NCBI GenBank assembly: GCA_947624655.1
Contig: CANQLH010000010.1
Coordinates: 1-58,867, forward strand
Origin: an uncultured Clostridia bacterium
GTDB lineage: Bacteria; Bacillota; Clostridia; TANB77; CAG-508
Direction: 5' to 3'
Length of the DNA: 58,867 nucleotides
Shown here: positions 17,747 through 27,073 of the stretch, piece by piece
Layout of the letters: the number at the start of each line of letters is the position of its first letter
How positions within the stretch are numbered: the first letter of the stretch is position 1
Translations under genes and position numbers: made by a program
Notes under the pieces: generated by a model
Seen by the model: the letters and a program-made list of their open reading frames with translations, nothing else
Databases searched by the model: none
What the model was told of the DNA's origin: nothing

Positions 17747-18574
17747 ATGAGTGAAAGAGTGAAAATAATGAAAAGTATTTTTGAATTAGAGAATAGATTA
17801 GATATAAATAAAGAATTTGATAAAATGTTACAAGTATTACAAGGAGACGAGAATGCAGTAATATATAGTACACCATACCATTTAAGAGAATATGGCAGAT
17901 TTATTGATGGAATAAATGAAACTGTATTTTTGGAATGGAAATATAGAGATACATTTATAGATGTATATGATTATTTAGATTTTATAGGAATTGATGAAAT
18001 TTTTCTTGAAGATGGAGATTATAGTGATGAAAATAAATTTTTACTATATATAGAGTTTATAATAAATATAGCAAATCTCATAAAAGATAGCGAAAAAATA
18101 GAATTATTACCTAAAACAGTAGCAATTATAGAAAATATTCCAGTAATACTAGAAAAAATGAACTATAAGTTGGAAAAAATAGGGGATAAAATAGTTATTA
18201 CCAAAAGAAGTTCAGATGTTGATTCTATATTGGCAAAAACACCAAATGATATAAGTAGTATGTTATTAGAATATAATGATTTTAGGATTAGAAATGATAT
18301 TAATATGAAGAAGAAGATTCTAAAAGAATTAGATTTGTATATAGAAAAAAATATAAATATTAAATCTTTTGATAGAGAATTAGACAATTCAATAGGTGTA
18401 ATAGTAAATAAAATGGGTGTAAATCATCCAATAAAGGAAGAACCATACAAGAACTTTTCAAGAGAACAGCTTTTAGAATGGTACGATAAGTGTTTTCTTA
18501 TGATGATTCATGCAATAAGAACTATTGAAATAAAAAATATAAAAGATGAAAGAAAAAAATTATTAAATAATTAG
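17747..18574 (+). CDS. Unknown protein embedded in the type I restriction operon
   Basis: The 275-residue acidic protein lies between hsdS and hsdR in the same orientation, with gaps of 33 and 20 bases, so it is part of the operon. I do not recognise the family. It contains alternating charged helices, a motif RSSDVDSILAKTPNDISSML and a C-terminal helix pair (LLEWYDKCFLMMIHAIRTIE). No cysteines, membrane segments or nuclease motifs are evident. Extra genes inside hsd operons are often accessory defence genes or modulators of HsdR. The start could instead be the ATG at 17768. Confidence 0.6.
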   Translation: MSERVKIMKSIFELENRLDINKEFDKMLQVLQGDENAVIYSTPYHLREYGRFIDGINETVFLEWKYRDTFIDVYDYLDFIGIDEIFLEDGDYSDENKFLLYIEFIINIANLIKDSEKIELLPKTVAIIENIPVILEKMNYKLEKIGDKIVITKRSSDVDSILAKTPNDISSMLLEYNDFRIRNDINMKKKILKELDLYIEKNINIKSFDRELDNSIGVIVNKMGVNHPIKEEPYKNFSREQLLEWYDKCFLMMIHAIRTIEIKNIKDERKKLLNN

Positions 18575-18594
18575 ATATAATTTAGGAGGTAATT

Positions 18595-21500
18595 ATGTTT
18601 GATGAAGAAACGCTAGAGAAAGTAACAATGCAAATGTTACAAGAACTAGAATATGAAGTAATTAATGGCTATGAATTAATAAGAACAGATTTCTCAAAAG
18701 TATTGTTAGAGGAAGATATAATACGAGCAATAGAGAGAATAAATAAAAATATTAAAACTGAACAAACACAAGAAGCAGTAAGACTTATTAGAAATTTAGA
18801 CCATAATAATACTGTTTTAAATAATAAACAATTTACAAAGTATTTACTTGAAGGTATTTCTGTTCCTATTCAAGAAAATGGAGAAACTAAATATAAAACA
18901 GTAAAAGTCATAGACTTTGATAATATTAATAACAATACATTTAAAGCCATTAACCAATATACTATCATTGAACATAGTGAAAAAAGACCAGATATAATTA
19001 TATTTATAAATGGAATCCCTTTAGTTGTAGTAGAGTTAAAATCAACAATAAGAGAAGATGTAAATCTAATAGATGGTTACCATCAACTAAAAGGCTATCA
19101 AGAAGTACATATTCCTTCCCTATTCTACTATAATCAATTTATGATAGTTAGTGATGGAGTACAAGCTAGAGCAGGAACAATAACAAGTCCGTGGAGTAGA
19201 TTTTCAGAATGGAAAAAAGTAGAAGATACAGATGAAGTATTAGAAAATATGCCTACACATAAAACTCTATTTAATGGAATGCTTAGAAAAGATAGATTAT
19301 TAGATATAATAAATAACTTTATATTATGGAGTGAAGATAGTAAAATTTTATCAGCATATCATCAATATTTTGGTGTTAAGAAAGCAATTTCAAGTACCCA
19401 AACAGCAATAGATAATAGAACAGGAAAAGCAGGACTACTTTGGCATACACAAGGCTCAGGAAAGAGCTTTTCAATGGTATTTTATACAGGCAATATGATT
19501 AAAAAGCTGAATAACCCAAGTATAGTAGTTGTAACAGATAGAAATGATTTAGATAATCAATTATTTACTACATTTGCTAAATGCTCAAATTATTTAAAAC
19601 AAGAACCAGTACAAATTGAGAGCAGACAAGACTTAAATGAAAAATTAGAAGGAAGAAAATCAGGAGGAATATTCTTTACTACATTACAAAAGTTTGAAGA
19701 AGAAACAGGAGTATTTAGTAATAGAGATGATATTTTAGTTCTAGTAGATGAAGCACATAGAAGTCATTATGGACTTGATGCAACAATTAAATTTGACAGA
19801 GCTAAAATGGAAGCATACAAAAAATATGGAACAGCAAAATATTTACATGATGCTTTTCCAAATGCAACATATATAGGTTTTACAGGGACACCAGTTGAAA
19901 CAAAAGACAAATCAACAACTAATATATTTGGAAACATTATAGATACTTATGACATGACACAAGCAATTATGGATGGTTCAACAGTTCCTATTATGTATGA
20001 AAGTAGAATGGCAAGAGTTGGTCTAAATCAAAAGATATTAGATGAGATAGATGACTACTATAATATGCTAGAAACAGAAGAAGGAATAGAAGATTATAAA
20101 ATAGAACAGTCAAAAAAGGCTATGGCTACAATGAAGCAGATAATAGAAGACCCAGATAGACTTGAAATGATAGTAAAAGATATAATAAAACATTATGAAG
20201 AAATTCAAAACAGTGTAGCAAATAAAGTTATGATAGTTGCATATTCAAGACAATCTGCATATACAATGTATAATAAATTCTTAGAACTTAGACCAGAGTG
20301 GAAAAACAAAGTTAATATGATAATAACATCAAACAATAAAGATAATGAAGAAATGCAAAAAGCAATAGGTTCTAAAAAGGATAAAAAGCAACTAGAAAAA
20401 GATTTTAAAGATATGGATTCTGAATTTAAAATAGCAATAGTAGTAGATATGTGGCTAACAGGATTTGATGTACCAGGTTTAGGAACAATGTATGTAGATA
20501 AACCAATGAAAGCTCATAATTTAATGCAGGCAATAGCAAGAGTAAATAGAGTATATAAAGATAAAACAGGAGGACTAATAGTTGATTATATTGGTTTAAA
20601 GAGATGGCTATTAGATGCACTTAAAACATATACTAAGAGAGACCAAGGTAAAATAGTTGACAATAGTGAATTAGTTAAAGTTTTAAATGATAAAGTAGAA
20701 CTAATTAGAGATTTGTTTAATGGATTTTATTATGGCCATTTTGCAACTACAACTGATAGTGATAAATATGAAATAATAATGGCAGGTGCAAACTGGATAT
20801 TAAAAACAGAAGAAACTAAAAAAGCATTTATGAGATATAGTTATGATGTAAAAAGCCTATATTCATTATGCACAGGTGCTTTATCACAAGAGATAAAAGA
20901 TGAGATATTATTTTTCATATCAGTAAGGTCATTTATATCTAAACTATCAAATGAAAAAATAGATGTTCAAGAAATAAATGCTAATGTAGCTCAAATGTTA
21001 GAAAGAGCAATACAAGATGATGAGATATTACAGATAGGTGAAGTACATAACAGTAATCAAATAGCTATTTTGAGTAATGAAATATTAAACAAATTAGCAA
21101 AAATGCAAAAGAAAAATATAGCTGTAGAAGTATTAAATAGAGCTTTGAAAGAATATGTAGAAGAAATAGGAAAACAAAATGTTGTTATGATGGAAAAGTT
21201 CTCAACTAAATTTCAAAAAATAGCTGCTACCTATAATGAAAGAACAAGTGTAGAAGATATAGAAAAAATAATTCAAGAAATGATTAACTTAAAAAATGAA
21301 ATTGAAGAAGAATTAAAAGCTGGAAATGAATATAATTTATCACCAGAAGAAAAAGCATTTTTTGATGCCTTAGGAGATGACCCAGAAGTAAAAGAATTGA
21401 TGAAAGATGAAATTTTAGTCCAAATAGCAAAAGAACTTGTAGATACAGTAAATAGCAATATGACAATAGACTGGGATATTAGAAAAGATGCTAGAGCTAA

Positions 21501-21624
21501 AATGAGAATAGAAATTAAGAAACTTTTAATTAAGTATAATTATCCACCTAACAAAAGTGAAAAAGCAGTACAGACTGTTATAAGACAAGCAGAATTAAAG
21601 TGCCATACAATGATAGAAAAATAA
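18595..21624 (+). CDS. hsdR: Type I restriction endonuclease / translocase subunit
   Basis: HsdR is the ATP-driven motor and nuclease that cuts unmethylated DNA. The 1009-residue protein has the N-terminal PD-(D/E)xK nuclease (RPDIIIFINGIPLVVVELKS near residue 135), the superfamily 2 helicase Walker A (WHTQGSGKSFSM near residue 285), the DEAH-type VDEAHRSHYG near residue 385, GFTGTPVE near 425 and later helicase motifs (DMWLTGFDVPGL). The C-terminal helical domain should contact HsdM. The start follows TTAGGAGG. Full length and apparently intact. Confidence 0.97.
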   Translation: MFDEETLEKVTMQMLQELEYEVINGYELIRTDFSKVLLEEDIIRAIERINKNIKTEQTQEAVRLIRNLDHNNTVLNNKQFTKYLLEGISVPIQENGETKYKTVKVIDFDNINNNTFKAINQYTIIEHSEKRPDIIIFINGIPLVVVELKSTIREDVNLIDGYHQLKGYQEVHIPSLFYYNQFMIVSDGVQARAGTITSPWSRFSEWKKVEDTDEVLENMPTHKTLFNGMLRKDRLLDIINNFILWSEDSKILSAYHQYFGVKKAISSTQTAIDNRTGKAGLLWHTQGSGKSFSMVFYTGNMIKKLNNPSIVVVTDRNDLDNQLFTTFAKCSNYLKQEPVQIESRQDLNEKLEGRKSGGIFFTTLQKFEEETGVFSNRDDILVLVDEAHRSHYGLDATIKFDRAKMEAYKKYGTAKYLHDAFPNATYIGFTGTPVETKDKSTTNIFGNIIDTYDMTQAIMDGSTVPIMYESRMARVGLNQKILDEIDDYYNMLETEEGIEDYKIEQSKKAMATMKQIIEDPDRLEMIVKDIIKHYEEIQNSVANKVMIVAYSRQSAYTMYNKFLELRPEWKNKVNMIITSNNKDNEEMQKAIGSKKDKKQLEKDFKDMDSEFKIAIVVDMWLTGFDVPGLGTMYVDKPMKAHNLMQAIARVNRVYKDKTGGLIVDYIGLKRWLLDALKTYTKRDQGKIVDNSELVKVLNDKVELIRDLFNGFYYGHFATTTDSDKYEIIMAGANWILKTEETKKAFMRYSYDVKSLYSLCTGALSQEIKDEILFFISVRSFISKLSNEKIDVQEINANVAQMLERAIQDDEILQIGEVHNSNQIAILSNEILNKLAKMQKKNIAVEVLNRALKEYVEEIGKQNVVMMEKFSTKFQKIAATYNERTSVEDIEKIIQEMINLKNEIEEELKAGNEYNLSPEEKAFFDALGDDPEVKELMKDEILVQIAKELVDTVNSNMTIDWDIRKDARAKMRIEIKKLLIKYNYPPNKSEKAVQTVIRQAELKCHTMIEK

Positions 21625-21641
21625 CAATTTAGGAGAAAGAA

Positions 21642-21824
21642 ATGAAAATTAGATGTTTACTATGTGGAGATATAATTGAATCAAAAAGTGTGCATGATTT
21701 GATATCTTGTAAATGTGAGTCATGTTACATAGATGGTGGAAGTTATTATGCACATATAGGTGCAAAAGATTTTAGTAAAATAGTTAAAATTTTAGATGAT
21801 GGAACAGAAGTTAAAAGCAATTAA
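21642..21824 (+). CDS. Small zinc-ribbon-like protein
   Basis: The 60-residue protein has two cysteine pairs, CLLCG near residue 5 and CKCESC near residue 27, that should bind one zinc ion. The remainder (YYAHIGAKDFSKIVKILDDG) is compact. It follows hsdR by 17 bases with an AGGAGA site, so it is probably cotranscribed. Similar tiny cysteine proteins are common near restriction genes; function unknown. Confidence 0.65.
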   Translation: MKIRCLLCGDIIESKSVHDLISCKCESCYIDGGSYYAHIGAKDFSKIVKILDDGTEVKSN

Positions 21825-21916
21825 GTGATTTAATAACAAAAAAATCAAAATAATAATAACTATATATTATGTACGAAATTATTCTGTTTCTATTTAAAAA
21901 TAGAGGAGATGATTAC

Positions 21917-22750
21917 ATGGTAGTTTTTTCACGAAGAAACGGATACAATAATAAAGGCATTGAATTAGAAAGTGTAAGTGATACATTAAAAAGAAAAATA
22001 TATGCAGCTTTTTATAAAGAAGAATATTATATTTATGATTTAATGGATCAAACAACAACTGGAATAGAAGATATGATGATAGAAATGGGAATTACATATA
22101 AATATCCAGAAAATAGAATTTACAAAGAAGAAAATGCTGAGAAGCTTGAAAACCAAATTATTCATTCAAAAGAATGGTATATTATTTTTGATTTCATCGA
22201 AAGATATTTAGCAATTTGTGATGAAGATAAATCAATAAAAATGCAAGAGGTATTTAATCGTATTTTAGAAGATGAAGTTGCGGCATATAGAATACTTGAT
22301 AAGAAAGTTATACCAATTACAAATAAATCAGAACTTTTAACAGTTGAAGAGGCTATGAATATTGATTATGATTCTGTTAAAATTCATTTAGATAAAGCAT
22401 TAGGATTGTTTGCAAATAGAAGAAAACCAGATTATGAAAATTCTATTAAGGAATCGATTAGTGCAGTAGAGGCTATGTGTTGCATAATAACCGGCTTGAC
22501 TGGAAAAAATGCTACATTGGGGAATACATTAAAAAAATTAAAAGAAAACGATGTTCATATTCATCAGGCAATGGAAAAAGCGTTTTTATCATTATACGGG
22601 TATACTTCTGATGAAAATGGAATAAGACATGGTGGTATTGATTTTACAAATGCACCATCAGAAGATGCTAAATATATGTTAATTTCTTGCTCTGCATTTA
22701 TTAATTATTTAATTCAAAAATGGAGTAAAATAAAAGAAATTAAAAAATAA
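21917..22750 (+). CDS. AbiJ N-terminal-domain-4 type protein with HEPN-like C-terminus
   Basis: The N-terminus (FSRRNGYNNKGIELESVSDTL) is the pattern of AbiJ_NTD4 abortive-infection proteins. The C-terminal half (IKESISAVEAMCCIITGLTG, then NGIRHGGIDFTNAPSEDAKYM) resembles the HEPN-like domain usual in that family, with an Arg-His pair that may be part of an RNase site. Such proteins stop growth of phage-infected cells. The start at 21917 follows AGAGGAGATG; an upstream in-frame start at 21869 lacks a site. It ends just before a terminator, so this closes the hsd transcript or forms its own unit. Confidence 0.7.
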   Translation: MVVFSRRNGYNNKGIELESVSDTLKRKIYAAFYKEEYYIYDLMDQTTTGIEDMMIEMGITYKYPENRIYKEENAEKLENQIIHSKEWYIIFDFIERYLAICDEDKSIKMQEVFNRILEDEVAAYRILDKKVIPITNKSELLTVEEAMNIDYDSVKIHLDKALGLFANRRKPDYENSIKESISAVEAMCCIITGLTGKNATLGNTLKKLKENDVHIHQAMEKAFLSLYGYTSDENGIRHGGIDFTNAPSEDAKYMLISCSAFINYLIQKWSKIKEIKK

Positions 22751-22788
22751 ATAAATAATTATCAATAACAATTTAGATAAAGGCAATA

Positions 22789-22839
22789 AAAAGTAAAATA
22801 GTTTTGTGAATTTAATTACATTATTATTTTACTTTTTTT
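22789..22839 (+). terminator. Terminator after the AbiJ-like gene
   Basis: AAAAGTAAAATA (22789-22800) pairs with TATTTTACTTTT (22825-22836) and is followed by T. Confidence 0.75.
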
Positions 22840-22912
22840 GATAGCAAAAGACAAGTTTCGACAAATTATTTAATTTTGAAAAGTTATAATAATAGAAGAA
22901 GGAGGAGTATAT

Positions 22913-24802
22913 ATGTTTAATAAAGATGATTTTGATAATATTAATTATATTGAATTTGATGATAGTTTTAATGTTGAATTAGACAATAATTCTAAAATTA
23001 TTTTTGGATATAATGGTATAGGAAAGAGTTCAATATATAAGTATTTAAAAAATAAATATAAAGAGTATGATTTTTTGGATTATGAAGATACGAAAGAAAG
23101 TTTTTTAAAAAACAAAAAAGAAGTTGTTATAGGTGCTAGAATACAAACTATAACAAAGTTAAAAAATGAAATGGAACAACTGAAACAAAATAATAATATC
23201 GAAGGTATATTAAAAAAATATGACTATAATAGTCAACCAAAGGCAAAAAAAATAAGTAATGAATTAGCTAATATTCAAAAAATGAAAGAAATAGAGAAAT
23301 TTACTTTAGAAAAAACAAAATTAGAATATGCTAGTAATATATTGTATGAGGAAATAAAAAAGGATTTTTTTGATAATTATAAAGCAATAAACGAAATAGC
23401 TAATCTAAAAGAAGAAATGGAAGCATTAAAAAATGTATATATGGATCAAGCATATCAAGCTTTAATTAATTCAATAGATGATCACGAAACAACATGTCCA
23501 GCTTGTAATACAAAAGGAATACATAATTTAAAAGACATATTTAATCAAAAAAAGAAAATATATGAAGAAAGTAATAAAAGTTTATTTGGTAATTTTAAAT
23601 TTCGTAATAATATTGATAAAGAGAAACAGATAGAAAATTTAATTGAATTAGCAAATAAATTTGATGGTAAAGAAATAGCTGAGCTGATAATTTGTGATGT
23701 AGATGATGAGAAAAGAAGTAGCATAATAGAAAATTTAAAACAAATAGAAGAAAAAAATAAAGAAATAGAAAAATTACAAGAAAAATTACAGGAATACTAT
23801 AATAATATAAAAAAAGAAGAAAAAGATATAAAACTTTATTTTGAAAACAGATTTGATATAGAAGAATTAAAATTTGATGACAATGAAAATAAAATTATAG
23901 TTAAATTTAAAAGGAATGTTGATACATATAGTGAGGGAGAAATTCATTTAATAATTTTATTATTTAAATTATATGAATTCAAGATTAATGATAGCAATAC
24001 ATTAATAATAGATGATCCTTTAACTAGCTATGATTTAATAAATCAGTATAAAACATTATTTGAAATTGTAAATACAGCTAGTACAGAAAAGAAAATATTA
24101 ATATTTACACATAATATAGAAATGATTAATATAATAAACAGTCAAGATAGTGGAACTTTCAAATATCAGTACATAGAAAAATATTTAGGAAAGTTATATT
24201 TAAAAAATATTGACATTAGTGCTACTGGAAGCATATTGAGTTTAAGCAATCTATTGAATTTAGATAATGAAAATTATTTAAAACTTCTAATAGAAAGAGA
24301 AAAAGAAGAGAATGATGAATATCACAAAGTATTTCATTATGATAATACATATACATTACAAGATAGTAACTTTAATGGATTAACTAATGAATATTTTGTA
24401 AACCTTATAGATTATTTCAATCCTAAAGATATAAGTAATATGACATTTTCACAAAATACTTTTAATAAAATAATATATATGTGTGCAATAAGAGTTTGGA
24501 TTGAAAAGAAATTTTATGAAGCAATTAAGAATGATGAGGAGGTAATAAGGAGAATTACAGGAAAACAATTTTCTGAGAAAGTTAATGTATTATTACCTAG
24601 AGATGCAGACAGCTTATTAATCAATCAATATCCAAATTTAACTAGAACATTTTTAATGAGCAAGAAAGTAATGCTAAATCAAAATGAACACTATCAAAGT
24701 CAAATTATTCCATTTAATTATGCTTTAAATATATCTTTGGATGAATTAATAAATGAAATTAAAGAAATAAAAGAAAGATTTGAAGGAAAAGGCGAGAATT
24801 AA
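22913..24802 (+). CDS. RloC/PrrC-like ATPase with zinc hook, putative tRNA anticodon nuclease
   Basis: The 629-residue AAA_13-type ABC ATPase has Walker A GYNGIGKSS near residue 37, a long coiled coil broken by a zinc hook CPACN near residue 197, a signature-like YSEGE near residue 342, Walker B LIIDDPLTSYD near 365 and the H-loop FTHN near 400. The C-terminal domain has an Arg-x3-Glu pair in IRVWIEKKFYE and a His in QNEHYQ, loosely like the RloC/PrrC anticodon nuclease centre. RloC-type proteins cluster with type I restriction genes, as here. The nuclease claim is inferred from context and this weak motif. The start follows GAAGGAGGAG. Confidence 0.65.
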   Translation: MFNKDDFDNINYIEFDDSFNVELDNNSKIIFGYNGIGKSSIYKYLKNKYKEYDFLDYEDTKESFLKNKKEVVIGARIQTITKLKNEMEQLKQNNNIEGILKKYDYNSQPKAKKISNELANIQKMKEIEKFTLEKTKLEYASNILYEEIKKDFFDNYKAINEIANLKEEMEALKNVYMDQAYQALINSIDDHETTCPACNTKGIHNLKDIFNQKKKIYEESNKSLFGNFKFRNNIDKEKQIENLIELANKFDGKEIAELIICDVDDEKRSSIIENLKQIEEKNKEIEKLQEKLQEYYNNIKKEEKDIKLYFENRFDIEELKFDDNENKIIVKFKRNVDTYSEGEIHLIILLFKLYEFKINDSNTLIIDDPLTSYDLINQYKTLFEIVNTASTEKKILIFTHNIEMINIINSQDSGTFKYQYIEKYLGKLYLKNIDISATGSILSLSNLLNLDNENYLKLLIEREKEENDEYHKVFHYDNTYTLQDSNFNGLTNEYFVNLIDYFNPKDISNMTFSQNTFNKIIYMCAIRVWIEKKFYEAIKNDEEVIRRITGKQFSEKVNVLLPRDADSLLINQYPNLTRTFLMSKKVMLNQNEHYQSQIIPFNYALNISLDELINEIKEIKERFEGKGEN

Positions 24803-24811
24803 CTCGCCTTT
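24788..24811. terminator. Bidirectional terminator between convergent genes
   Basis: AAAGGCGAG (24788-24796) and CTCGCCTTT (24803-24811) form a perfect 9-base stem whose loop contains the stop codon of the RloC-like gene. It can serve both converging genes. Confidence 0.8.
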
Positions 24812-24816
24812 AAAGT

Positions 24817-25110
24817 TTATTTTTCAACACTTCCACTTATCAATTGTATTCCATCCACAAATCCATTCCTATAATACTTTTCATTCCAATAAGAAACATA
24901 ATCCATAAAATTCTCATCAAGTTGTTCCAATTGTTTCTTAACATACTTTTTATTTTGCTCAGGAACATTCTTCAAAATTCTTTCAGAAATCTCATCAAAA
25001 TAAATCCAATGCTTTTTATCTTCTGCACAGGTTAAAGCACCAATTTCATCCTCTCTAAAATCTAACCAATCTTTCAAAATATCATCATTAACTTCTCTTA
25101 AATTACTCAT
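24817..25110 (-). CDS. Unknown small acidic protein
   Basis: The 97-residue acidic, aromatic-rich protein (including LKDWLDFREDEIGALTCAED and a C-terminal NGFVDGIQLI) is not a family I recognise. The start at 25110 has GGAGG about 7 bases upstream on its strand. It is the last gene before the right-hand direct repeat and so probably belongs to the element. The AT-rich stretch between it and 25376 holds the direct repeats and no other gene. Confidence 0.55.
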   Translation of the reverse strand: MSNLREVNDDILKDWLDFREDEIGALTCAEDKKHWIYFDEISERILKNVPEQNKKYVKKQLEQLDENFMDYVSYWNEKYYRNGFVDGIQLISGSVEK

Positions 25111-25195
25111 AAAATAACCTCCTAAAAATTAAAATTTTGTTAAATAAAAATTTGCTACAATAGTTAAAAATCCACAAACATCCGTGTACTACCAC

Positions 25196-25215
25196 TTGGG
25201 AAAAAGTTGGGAAAA
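25196..25215. repeat. 20-base direct repeat, candidate attachment site, right end
   Basis: This sequence is identical to 8427-8446 (TTGGGAAAAAGTTGGGAAAA). A short preceding block, TTTGCTA followed by CAATA, is also shared imperfectly by the two ends. Confidence 0.5.
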
Positions 25216-25335
25216 AACTTCTCAAAAAATGCCCTAAAAATGCACAAATGTTCTATAAGTAAAAACTCTTGTAAGTATTAAAATACCAACAAAAACTCTA
25301 ATTTTCACAAAGTTACAAAAATGCCTCAAGTCTCG

Positions 25336-25350
25336 CTCATAACCCGAAGG
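25336..25350. repeat. 15-base direct repeat resembling the initiator tRNA anticodon arm, right copy
   Basis: CTCATAACCCGAAGG is identical to 8154-8168. The flanks do not form a tRNA. Confidence 0.4.
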
Positions 25351-25377
25351 CACATAGTAGTCTATTTCTCACTACAA

Positions 25378-25417
25378 AAAAAGACAGATTCAAAGTATTG
25401 AACCTGTCTCTTTTCTT
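25378..25417 (-). terminator. Terminator of galU
   Basis: On the reverse strand a stem of GACAG with TTCAA/TTGAA extensions is followed by a run of T (the A-run at 25374-25382 on the + strand). Confidence 0.75.
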
Positions 25418-25431
25418 TACATAAACATATT

Positions 25432-26301
25432 TTATATATCCAATCCCTTTAAAAACTTAACAAAAGGGTCTCTAAGTTCAGGTCTATTTAAAACCTCATC
25501 AACAGCAGCCATAACAAAACCTAACTTATCTCCAGAATCAAATCTTTTACTTTTATAATCATAGGCATAAACACCTTCTTTAGTATTAACCATTGCATTA
25601 TAAGCATCAGTAACTTGAATTTCTCCACCCTTGCCAGGCTTAGTTTCAGCAAGAAAATCAAATATTTCAGGCATTAAAACATGTCTATCAGAAATTGCAA
25701 GATTAGACTTAGTTTCGTTAATTTGAGGCTTTTCCTGTAATCTTTCAGCTTTGTAGAAGCCATCAGCAATTTGAACACCAGAAACATTACCATATTTTGG
25801 AACATCTTTCCAGTCAACCTTTTCAACACCAATTACAGAACCACCACATTCTTCATGCTTCTCAATAATTTCTTTTAAACAAGGCTTCTCCCCATGGAAA
25901 ACAACATCCCCATAAAGAATAGCAAAAGGTTCATTTCCAATAAAATCTTTAGCCTGATATATAGCATGTCCTAAACCTTTAGCACCTCCGTCTTGTTCTA
26001 TAAAATGTATTTTAGCACCTCTAGATAGATTAGTAACCTGAGGTATAAATTTATCTTTTCCTCTTTCAATTAAAAAATTGGTAAGTTCATTATCTTCTGT
26101 AAAATAATCTTGAACAACATCTTTTTTTCTACCTATTACCATAACAATTTCCTCGATGCCAGACTCAACAGCCTCATCTACAATATATTGAATAATAGGT
26201 TTATCTAAAATGGTAAGCATACATTTTGGAACGGCTTTGCAAGCAGGTAAAAATCTTGTCGCAAAACCCGCAATAGGGATAACTGCTTTTCTTACGCCCA
26301 T
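25432..26301 (-). CDS. galU: UTP-glucose-1-phosphate uridylyltransferase
   Basis: The enzyme makes UDP-glucose from glucose-1-phosphate and UTP for cell-surface polysaccharides. The 289-residue protein begins MGVRKAVIPIAGFATRFLPA, the nucleotide-binding loop, and has KCMLTILDKPIIQYIVDE, GLGHAIYQAK, and the metal-binding LYGDVVF near residue 135. Length and motifs fit GalU. The start at 26301 has GGAGG 7 bases upstream; an in-frame ATG further upstream lies behind that site. It is the first host gene to the right of the integrative element. Confidence 0.93.
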   Translation of the reverse strand: MGVRKAVIPIAGFATRFLPACKAVPKCMLTILDKPIIQYIVDEAVESGIEEIVMVIGRKKDVVQDYFTEDNELTNFLIERGKDKFIPQVTNLSRGAKIHFIEQDGGAKGLGHAIYQAKDFIGNEPFAILYGDVVFHGEKPCLKEIIEKHEECGGSVIGVEKVDWKDVPKYGNVSGVQIADGFYKAERLQEKPQINETKSNLAISDRHVLMPEIFDFLAETKPGKGGEIQVTDAYNAMVNTKEGVYAYDYKSKRFDSGDKLGFVMAAVDEVLNRPELRDPFVKFLKGLDI

Positions 26302-26425
26302 TTTATATTCCTCCTTCTTTTTTTGCAAAACGCATTATATTCAATATTCTATAACATCTAACTTAATTCGTCAATACTTTACATTACATAAAATCCCACA
26401 AAACATAAAATTAATAAATAGAGTA

Positions 26426-26454
26426 TTGACAATACACACAAATTTTAATAAAAT
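26426..26454 (+). promoter_or_regulatory. Promoter of the tRNA-Arg / tadA unit
   Basis: TTGACA (26426-26431), a 17-base spacer and TAAAAT (26449-26454) lie 17 bases before the tRNA. Confidence 0.7.
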
Positions 26455-26470
26455 AATAATGCTTTAATAT

Positions 26471-26546
<76 letters not shown>

Positions 26547-26584
26547 AGAAGAAAAGAGTTGATAATAATATAGAAGAAAAATAT

Positions 26585-27025
26585 ATGAAAGAAGCTCTGA
26601 AAGAAGCAAAAAAAGCATACAAAAAATTAGAAGTACCAGTAGGAGCCGTAATCGTAAAAAATGGAGAAATAATTGCAAAAGCACATAACCTAAAAGAAAC
26701 AAAAAAAGATACCACCAAACATGCAGAAATACTTGCAATACAAAAAGCAAGCAAAAAACTTGGAGCATGGAGGCTAGAAGATTGTGAGATGTACGTAACA
26801 TTAGAGCCATGCACAATGTGTGCAGGAGCAATAATATGTTCAAGAATAAAAAAAGTATATATAGGAACTAAAGATCCGAAGACAGGAGCATGTGGTTCCG
26901 TACTTAATATATTTGAAGACTATAAATTTAACCATAAAGTAGAGTACGAATTAGGTATAATGCAAGAAGAAAGCGAAAAAATATTAAAAGACTTTTTTAA
27001 AGAATTAAGAAAACTAAAAAAATAG
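26585..27025 (+). CDS. tadA: tRNA adenosine(34) deaminase
   Basis: TadA converts A34 to inosine in tRNA-Arg(ACG), which lets one tRNA read CGU, CGC and CGA but not CGG. The 146-residue protein has the zinc deaminase motifs KHAEILAIQKA (His and catalytic Glu) and PCTMCAGAI (two Cys). Length is typical. It directly follows a tRNA-Arg gene and precedes the SRP RNA and dnaX, a common Firmicutes order. Its activity bears on the CGG question: CGG would need a separate tRNA-Arg(CCG). Confidence 0.95.
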   Translation: MKEALKEAKKAYKKLEVPVGAVIVKNGEIIAKAHNLKETKKDTTKHAEILAIQKASKKLGAWRLEDCEMYVTLEPCTMCAGAIICSRIKKVYIGTKDPKTGACGSVLNIFEDYKFNHKVEYELGIMQEESEKILKDFFKELRKLKK

Positions 27026-27073
27026 AGCAGAAAGGAACTATATTAGTTAAATCTAAATATAGTAAGAAAATTA

